The translations under genes and the position numbers were made by a program. From positions 1 through 11,467 of the forward strand of contig JAEWHQ010000390.1 in the NCBI GenBank assembly GCA_023387715.1: a stretch of DNA of 11,467 nucleotides. The letters run 5' to 3'. This stretch comes from Pseudomonadota bacterium (GTDB lineage: Bacteria; Pseudomonadota; Alphaproteobacteria; Rhizobiales; Rhizobiaceae). The notes under the pieces were generated by a model. It was not told the origin of the DNA, made no database searches, and saw only the letters and a list, made by a program, of their open reading frames with translations. This document shows, one piece after another, positions 6,531 through 11,467 of the stretch. How positions within the stretch are numbered: the stretch's first letter is position 1; each line of letters begins with the position of its first letter.

Positions 6531-7775
6531 TTATCCGAAAAATTTCTTGGCTTTTTCAAGCGCTTCAGCAAGCACGTCAATTTCAGCAAATGTATTATAC
6601 ATCGCAAAGGATGCACGGCATGTAGAGGTAACACCGAAACGCTTCAAGAGCGGCTGCGCACAATGGGTGCCTGCACGCACGGCAACACCCGCACGATCAA
6701 TCACCATCGACACATCATGCGCATGAATATCACCTAGCATGAAGGAAATAATCGCACCTTTATCAGGCGCCTGCCCGATAATACGCAAACCATCAATCTG
6801 CTCTAAACGCTCATGCGCATAATCACGCAGTTTTTCTTCATGGCTCCAGATAGCATGACGCCCGATGCCTTCCATATATTCGAGTGCTGCACCCAAACCA
6901 ATGGCCTGAACAATCGGCGGCGTACCAGCCTCAAAGCGATGTGGCGGATGATTATAGGTCACATTTTCCAATGTAACATCTTCAATCATTTCACCGCCGC
7001 CCTGAAACGGACGCATCTTTTCCAGCATTTCTTTACGGCCGTAAAGAACACCGATACCAGACGGGCCATAAACCTTATGACCGGTAAACACATACCAGTC
7101 ACAGCCCAGATCCTGCATGTCCACATGCATGTGAACAGCACTTTGGCTGCCATCCACCAACACCGGAATGCCGCGTTCATGTGCAATACGCACAATCTCT
7201 TTCATCGGCGTGACAGTGCCCAAGGCATTGGACATATGGGTAATGGCTACAAGCTTGGTTTTTTCGGTCAGCGTTTTTTCAAATTCATCAATATGAAAAA
7301 CACCCTGATCGTCCACCGGCGCAAATACCAGCTTTGCACCCTGACGCTCACGAATAAAATGCCATGGCACAATGTTGGAATGATGCTCCATAATCGAAAG
7401 AACGATTTCATCGCCCTCGCCGATTTTCGGCATCCCGTAACCATAAGCCACCGTATTGATCGCTTCGGTGGCATTTTTAGTAAAAACAATCTCGTCGGTT
7501 GAATTGGCATTAAGAAAACGGCGTACCGTTTCACGTGCCTTTTCGTAAGCATCGGTTGTGGCATTAGAGAGGAAATGCAAGCCCCGATGCACATTGGCAT
7601 ATTCGTTGGAATAGGCATCTGTGACCGCATCTATCACGCTTTTAGGCTTTTGCGCGGAAGCACCGTTATCCAGATAAACGAGCGGTTTTCCGTGCACTTG
7701 CCGTGACAAAATCGGAAAATCAGCACGAATAGCTTCAACATCATAAGCCGATGCAGGCGTCATAATTTTGTTCAT
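6531..7775 (-). CDS. sufS: SufS, cysteine desulfurase
   Basis: SufS is a PLP-dependent enzyme that converts L-cysteine to L-alanine and holds the released sulfur as a persulfide for SufBCD. The 414-residue product is close to E. coli SufS (406). Visible features are the N-terminal VYLDNGASAQKP, the cofactor-stacking His in MEHHSN (about 131), Asp208 in VLVDGSQ (pyridine nitrogen contact), Lys234 in TGHKVYGPSG (Schiff base), the catalytic Cys372 in RAGTHCAQP, and Arg387 in CRASFAMYNT for substrate carboxylate binding. These mark a group II (SufS/CsdA type) desulfurase. The ATG at 7775 has AAGGA about seven bases upstream. No sufE or sufU partner is adjacent, so the sulfur-accepting helper must be encoded elsewhere if present. 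A hairpin lies in the 63-base gap from sufD. Confidence 0.97.
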   Translation of the reverse strand: MNKIMTPASAYDVEAIRADFPILSRQVHGKPLVYLDNGASAQKPKSVIDAVTDAYSNEYANVHRGLHFLSNATTDAYEKARETVRRFLNANSTDEIVFTKNATEAINTVAYGYGMPKIGEGDEIVLSIMEHHSNIVPWHFIRERQGAKLVFAPVDDQGVFHIDEFEKTLTEKTKLVAITHMSNALGTVTPMKEIVRIAHERGIPVLVDGSQSAVHMHVDMQDLGCDWYVFTGHKVYGPSGIGVLYGRKEMLEKMRPFQGGGEMIEDVTLENVTYNHPPHRFEAGTPPIVQAIGLGAALEYMEGIGRHAIWSHEEKLRDYAHERLEQIDGLRIIGQAPDKGAIISFMLGDIHAHDVSMVIDRAGVAVRAGTHCAQPLLKRFGVTSTCRASFAMYNTFAEIDVLAEALEKAKKFFG

Positions 7776-7804
7776 GATTATTCCTTTTGCCTACGGCAAT
7801 CATA

Positions 7805-7829
7805 CCCGGGCAGACCAAGTCCACCCGGG
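7805..7829 (-). other. Intergenic hairpin between sufD and sufS
   Basis: Two CCCGGG copies (7805-7810 and 7824-7829) pair with each other, and the bases between them extend the stem by five more pairs, two of them wobble, leaving a three-base loop. No T run follows on the minus strand, so it is unlikely to be a terminator. It could be an mRNA processing or stability element that sets sufS levels relative to sufBCD. Confidence 0.5.
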
Positions 7830-7838
7830 CTTGATTAA

Positions 7839-9110
7839 TCAGGCATGTGCCACAAGCCAATCGGAAAGGATTGTTTCCAATGCTTCCACCAATGGCTCAT
7901 TTTCCAGCTCTTCGATGATTTCGGCAATAAATGCCTTCACCAGCAAACCGCGTGCTGCTGCTTCCGGAATACCACGTGCCATCAGATAGAACAGATGGTC
8001 ATTGTGGATTTCTGTAACGGTCGCACCGTGGCCGCAAGCAACGTCATCCGCAAAAATTTCCAGCTCCGGCTTGGCATCAAACTCAGCACCATCAGAGAGC
8101 AACAAGGTGTTGCAAGCCATACGGGCATCAGTTTTCTGCGCAATCTGGGCAACTTTAATCATGCCCTGAAACACACCGCGCGCTTCACCGGTTACGACGT
8201 TACGTACAATCTGCACAGAACGGGTATTTTCCACCAAATGCCCTGCTGTCATAGTCACATCAGTGTGGCTCTTATCGCTAAGCAGGTTCAGTGTGCGCAT
8301 CTCAAAATCGGAATCTTCGCCGATAACATCGACGTGGATTTCCTGACGCACGAGATGGCCACCCGCATTGACCACATAAAGGGTCAGTTTGGCATTGGCA
8401 CCCAATGTTGCATTGAACTGCGAAAGCTGTGTGGATTCTTCGTCAAATTCACGAACAATCACCCAGATAATATCTGCACCATCATCAACCGTTACATGGC
8501 TGACTGATGAGGACAGCGTTTCCGCTGTGCCGCCAATCTGGCGTTCAATGATCGTGGCTTTGGTGTTTTTGCCGAATTTAGCCGGAAAACGCACATGGCT
8601 CTGGCCACCAAGCTGCACATTCTGCAACTCGAGCGGTGCTTCAAGCTCTGTATCGTCAGCTAGTGTCAGCGCCCAGCCATCAGACACATAAGCCGCATTG
8701 ATCTGGCCTACCGTATCATCAAAGCCTTTGGTCTGCATGGTTTCAGCAACCGAACCATCCTGCAACAGATCGCGCACAGCGGTCACAGTCACATTGCTCA
8801 CCTGTTTGGCAGCCTGCGCAACGCCGTTGATAACAGCAAACTGGCTTGAACCGGCAACTAAAACAGGGCGCGTTTTGGCATCCGAGCTGCTGACAAACGG
8901 TGCAGTACTCTTAAACAGAGTACGCAGGTCCGTATAATGCCAGCTTTCGATGCGGCGCGATGGCAAGCCATTGGTCTTCAGTTCTTCCAACGCATTATCA
9001 CGCGCAGCCAGAACTTCCGGTGTGCCGGCAAGCACGCCAAGGCGCTCGCCAAACATATCAATCAGGGCACTTTCAGCAGGCGTTTTCGGCCTGACGGTCT
9101 GAATATTCAT
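7839..9110 (-). CDS. sufD: SufD, Fe-S cluster assembly scaffold subunit
   Basis: SufD partners SufB and SufC in the SufBC2D complex, where the cluster forms at the SufB-SufD interface. The product is 423 residues from the chosen ATG, like E. coli SufD. It has a helical N-terminus, a right-handed beta-helix core (about 80-350), and the SufB/SufD C-terminal domain. The segment DDVACGHGAT carries Cys359 and His361, aligning with E. coli C358 and the essential H360. This is followed by HLFYLMARGIPEAAARGLL, the shared helical hairpin that contacts SufC. An in-frame TTG at 9128 would add six residues and overlap sufC, but the ATG at 9110 has an AGG/GGGG purine-rich site just upstream and is preferred. 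The stop is TGA at 7839-7841. Confidence 0.95.
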   Translation of the reverse strand: MNIQTVRPKTPAESALIDMFGERLGVLAGTPEVLAARDNALEELKTNGLPSRRIESWHYTDLRTLFKSTAPFVSSSDAKTRPVLVAGSSQFAVINGVAQAAKQVSNVTVTAVRDLLQDGSVAETMQTKGFDDTVGQINAAYVSDGWALTLADDTELEAPLELQNVQLGGQSHVRFPAKFGKNTKATIIERQIGGTAETLSSSVSHVTVDDGADIIWVIVREFDEESTQLSQFNATLGANAKLTLYVVNAGGHLVRQEIHVDVIGEDSDFEMRTLNLLSDKSHTDVTMTAGHLVENTRSVQIVRNVVTGEARGVFQGMIKVAQIAQKTDARMACNTLLLSDGAEFDAKPELEIFADDVACGHGATVTEIHNDHLFYLMARGIPEAAARGLLVKAFIAEIIEELENEPLVEALETILSDWLVAHA

Positions 9111-9124
9111 AACCTGCGCCCCCT

Positions 9125-9880
9125 TCAAGCAACTTCGCCGATGGTGTCAGCGTAACCGTTGTCTTCCAGATATTTTGCCAGATCTTTTTCGCCTGATTTA
9201 ATAATCTGGCCTTTGTAGAGAACGTGAACTGAATCCGGCACGATATAGTCAAGCAAACGCTGATAGTGGGTGATAACAATCACAGCACGATCAGGCGAAC
9301 GCAGCGCATTCACGCCATCAGAAACGATCTTCAGCGCATCAATATCAAGACCTGAATCCGTTTCATCGAGAACGCAAAGACCCGGCTGCAACAATTTCAT
9401 CTGCAAGATTTCAGCGCGCTTCTTTTCACCGCCCGAAAAACCAACATTAAGCGGACGCTTGAGCATGTCCATGTCGATGCTGAGGGTAGCAGCAGCTTCT
9501 TTAACCAGCTTGATGAATTCCGGAATTTTCAGCTCAGGCTCACCACGTGCTTTACGCTGTGAGTTCATCGCAACTTTCAGGAATTCCATGGTGGCAACAC
9601 CTGGGATTTCCATCGGATACTGGAATGCCAGGAAGATACCGGCGGCTGCACGTTCTGCCGGATCCATTTCCAGAATGGATTCACCATTCAGGAGAATATC
9701 ACCTGATGTGACTTCATAATCAGGACGGCCTGCCAGAATGTAAGACAGGGTCGACTTACCGGAACCGTTAGGCCCCATGATAGCAGCAACTTCACCGTTT
9801 TTAACGGTCAGGTTCAAACCGCGGATAATTTCTGTATCTGTGCCAGCGATATTGGCGTGCAGGTTTTTGATCTCAATCAT
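9125..9880 (-). CDS. sufC: SufC, ABC-type ATPase of the Fe-S assembly complex
   Basis: SufC is a soluble ABC-family ATPase that drives conformational change in SufBC2D and is not a membrane transporter. The 251-residue product shows Walker A GPNGSGKS (36-43), the Q-loop in AFQYP (Q87), the ABC signature FSGGEKKR (148-155), Walker B LCVLDETDSGLD (168-179, with Glu173), and the switch His205 in VITHYQ. All catalytic residues are present. ETDSGLD after Walker B and the GRPDYEVTSG segment after Walker A are typical of SufC and separate it from transporter ATPases. The start ATG at 9880 has a modest AAGG site. The gene ends 14 bases before the preferred sufD start, and a 100-base structured gap separates it from sufB. 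Confidence 0.97.
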   Translation of the reverse strand: MIEIKNLHANIAGTDTEIIRGLNLTVKNGEVAAIMGPNGSGKSTLSYILAGRPDYEVTSGDILLNGESILEMDPAERAAAGIFLAFQYPMEIPGVATMEFLKVAMNSQRKARGEPELKIPEFIKLVKEAAATLSIDMDMLKRPLNVGFSGGEKKRAEILQMKLLQPGLCVLDETDSGLDIDALKIVSDGVNALRSPDRAVIVITHYQRLLDYIVPDSVHVLYKGQIIKSGEKDLAKYLEDNGYADTIGEVA

Positions 9881-9901
9881 ACTATTAAACCTTATAATCG
9901 T

Positions 9902-9968
9902 GCTGGTACTCTGCCAGCTGAAACTTCAGCGTGGTAAACCACACAAAGATTACCCCCGTATCGGGTAA
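9902..9968 (-). other. Run of small hairpins in the sufB-sufC gap
   Basis: Four consecutive inverted repeats fill most of the gap. They are TTACCC/GGGTAA (9950-9955 with 9963-9968, with an inner CCCG-TAT-CGGG), GTGG/CCAC (9931-9934 with 9939-9942), CTGA/TCAG (9918-9921 with 9926-9929), and GCTGG/CCAGC (9902-9906 with 9914-9918). The last two share base 9918. No strong T run follows, so termination is unlikely. A role in mRNA stability or in setting the ratio of SufB to SufC is inferred from position only. Confidence 0.5.
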
Positions 9969-9980
9969 GGGCTGCGTCGT

Positions 9981-11467
9981 TTAACCGACGCTGCCTTCAA
10001 GCGAGATACCAATCAACTTCTGTGCCTCAACGGCAAATTCCATCGGCAATTCCTGAATAACTTCTTTAACGAAGCCGTTGACGATCAGAGCAATCGCCTC
10101 TTCTTCCGGAATACCGCGCTGCATCACATAAAACAGCTGATCATCAGAAATCTTCGATGTCGTTGCTTCATGTTCAAACTGAGCAGTGGAATTTTTCGCC
10201 TCGATGTAAGGCACGGTATGAGCACCGCAATCATTACCGATCAGCAAACTGTCACACTGGGTGAAGTTACGGGCATTTTCCGCCTTACGATGGGCAGAAA
10301 CCTGACCGCGATAGGTATTGCTGGAATTACCGGCAGAAATCCCCTTTGAGATGATGCGGCTGGAAGTGTTCTTGCCAAGATGGATCATCTTGGTACCGCT
10401 ATCGATCTGTTGATAACCATTGGAAACAGCAATCGAATAGAACTCACCACGGGAATTATCGCCGCGCAAAATGCAGGACGGATATTTCCAAGTTACTGCT
10501 GAGCCCGTTTCTACCTGTGTCCACGAAATTTTCGAGTTCTTACCACGGCAATCACCGCGCTTGGTCACGAAGTTATAAATACCGCCCTTGCCGTCCTTAT
10601 CGCCTGGATACCAGTTCTGAACGGTGGAGTATTTAATTTCTGCGTCGTCAAGCGCTACCAGCTCAACAACAGCTGCGTGCAGCTGGTTATCGTCACGCTG
10701 CGGTGCGGTGCAACCTTCCAGATAGGAAACATAGCCGCCTTCTTCCACAATGATCAGCGTGCGTTCAAACTGACCGGTATCTTTTTCGTTGATACGGAAA
10801 TAGGTCGATAATTCCATTGGGCAGCGTACGCCCTTCGGCACGTAAACAAACGAACCGTCAGTGAAAACAGCCGAGTTCAATGTGGCGTAGTAGTTATCTG
10901 AAACCGGCACAACGCTGGCCAGATATTTTTTCACCAATTCTGGATGCTCACGGATTGCTTCTGAAATGGAGCAGAAGATCACACCGGCTTTTGCCAGTTC
11001 GTCTTTGAAGGTGGTGACCACTGAAACAGAATCAAACACCGCATCCACAGCCACGCGGCCGGAAGCGTAGATATTGTCTGACGGATTTTCATCCATCGGG
11101 CTTGGCTCACCCATTTTGCGCACACCAGCCAGCAATTCCTGCTCACGCAAAGGAATGCCAAGCTTTTCATAGGTGCGCAAAAGTTCCGGATCTACTTCAT
11201 CCAATGACTTTGGGCCAGTCTGATCTTTTGGCGCTGCGTAATAACGGATATCCTGAAAATCAATTTTCGGATAATCCACACGCGCCCAATCAGGCTCTTC
11301 CATGGTCAGCCAACGTTCATAAGCCTTCAGACGCCATTCCAACATCCATTCCGGCTCTTCTTTTTTGGCGGAAATGAAACGGATAATATCTTCATTCAGG
11401 CCTTTAGGCGCTTTATCCATCTGGATAATGGTCTCAAAGCCGTATTTATATTGGTCCACATCAAGAT
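9981..11467 (-). CDS. sufB: SufB, Fe-S cluster assembly scaffold (5' end outside window)
   Basis: SufB is the main scaffold subunit on which the nascent Fe-S cluster is built, receiving persulfide sulfur from SufS. The frame is open to the right edge, and the GTG at 11459 encodes an internal Val within a family-typical DVDQYKYGF, so a few N-terminal residues lie beyond the window. Counting from that Val, 492 residues are visible. Key positions are Cys250 in [10 protein letters not shown] (E. coli C254, sulfur entry), Cys402 in [11 protein letters not shown] (E. coli C405, cluster site), and His430-Glu431 in [10 protein letters not shown] (E. coli H433/E434). The C-terminal [14 protein letters not shown] is the SufC-contacting helical region. 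It is the most upstream suf gene visible; the promoter and any Rrf2-type regulator (IscR/RirA) site would be outside the window. Confidence 0.97.
   Translation of the reverse strand, partial: LDVDQYKYGFETIIQMDKAPKGLNEDIIRFISAKKEEPEWMLEWRLKAYERWLTMEEPDWARVDYPKIDFQDIRYYAAPKDQTGPKSLDEVDPELLRTYEKLGIPLREQELLAGVRKMGEPSPMDENPSDNIYASGRVAVDAVFDSVSVVTTFKDELAKAGVIFCSISEAIREHPELVKKYLASVVPVSDNYYATLNSAVFTDGSFVYVPKGVRCPMELSTYFRINEKDTGQFERTLIIVEEGGYVSYLEGCTAPQRDDNQLHAAVVELVALDDAEIKYSTVQNWYPGDKDGKGGIYNFVTKRGDCRGKNSKISWTQVETGSAVTWKYPSCILRGDNSRGEFYSIAVSNGYQQIDSGTKMIHLGKNTSSRIISKGISAGNSSNTYRGQVSAHRKAENARNFTQCDSLLIGNDCGAHTVPYIEAKNSTAQFEHEATTSKISDDQLFYVMQRGIPEEEAIALIVNGFVKEVIQELPMEFAVEAQKLIGISLEGSVG

Noticed and set aside
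6813..7502. Long reading frames on + opposite the suf genes, such as 6813-7502 and 7845-8507
   Set aside because: They lie wholly antisense to well-recognised suf genes, and their translations resemble no family and have the composition expected of antisense shadows.
9111..9128. TTG at 9128 as the sufD start, overlapping sufC
   Set aside because: The ATG at 9110 has a purine-rich site right before it and gives the family-typical N-terminus and length. The overlap start needs a rare codon.
9950..9968. Terminator after sufB
   Set aside because: The stem is followed by no real T run on the minus strand, and sufC lies immediately downstream in the same operon.

Overview
The window looks like chromosomal DNA from an alphaproteobacterium of the Hyphomicrobiales, most likely near Bartonella or Brucella. 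The evidence is the clpS-clpA pair, the gene order sufB-sufC-sufD-sufS-sufT, ClpA with a basic C-terminal tail, and a large autotransporter of the kind common in Bartonellaceae. Base composition, judged by eye, is just under half G+C. That is higher than typical mammalian Bartonella, so I do not name a genus.

Layout. From the left edge to 2662 (+) lies the 3' part of an autotransporter gene: beta-helix passenger, autochaperone-like segment, linker and C-terminal beta-barrel. It is cut by the window edge and broken by a frameshift at about 749-837. A bidirectional rho-independent terminator (2673-2704) separates it from a convergent tRNA-Leu(UAA) at 2798-2883 (-). Everything further right is on the minus strand. 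The clpS-clpA operon (5916 down to 3082) has a near-consensus promoter at 6003-6030. The suf operon, sufB>sufC>sufD>sufS>sufT, runs from beyond the right edge down to 6133 and ends at a hairpin (6057-6093).

How the genes work together. SufBCD is the scaffold and ATPase complex that builds Fe-S clusters. SufS supplies sulfur from cysteine, and SufT (a MIP18/DUF59 protein) helps cluster maturation or delivery. ClpS recognises N-degron substrates and hands them to the ClpA unfoldase for degradation by ClpP, which is encoded elsewhere. The autotransporter would be a surface-exposed protein, but as read here it cannot be made as one polypeptide.

I see no convincing new multi-gene system. The most noteworthy points are the autotransporter frameshift, which one extra A would repair; the run of small hairpins between sufB and sufC; the absence of sufA where it often follows sufT; and the Lys/Pro-rich tail of ClpA. 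No gene-free stretch exceeds 300 bases; the largest gaps (2663-3081 around the tRNA, and 5917-6132) hold the terminators, promoters and tRNA listed.
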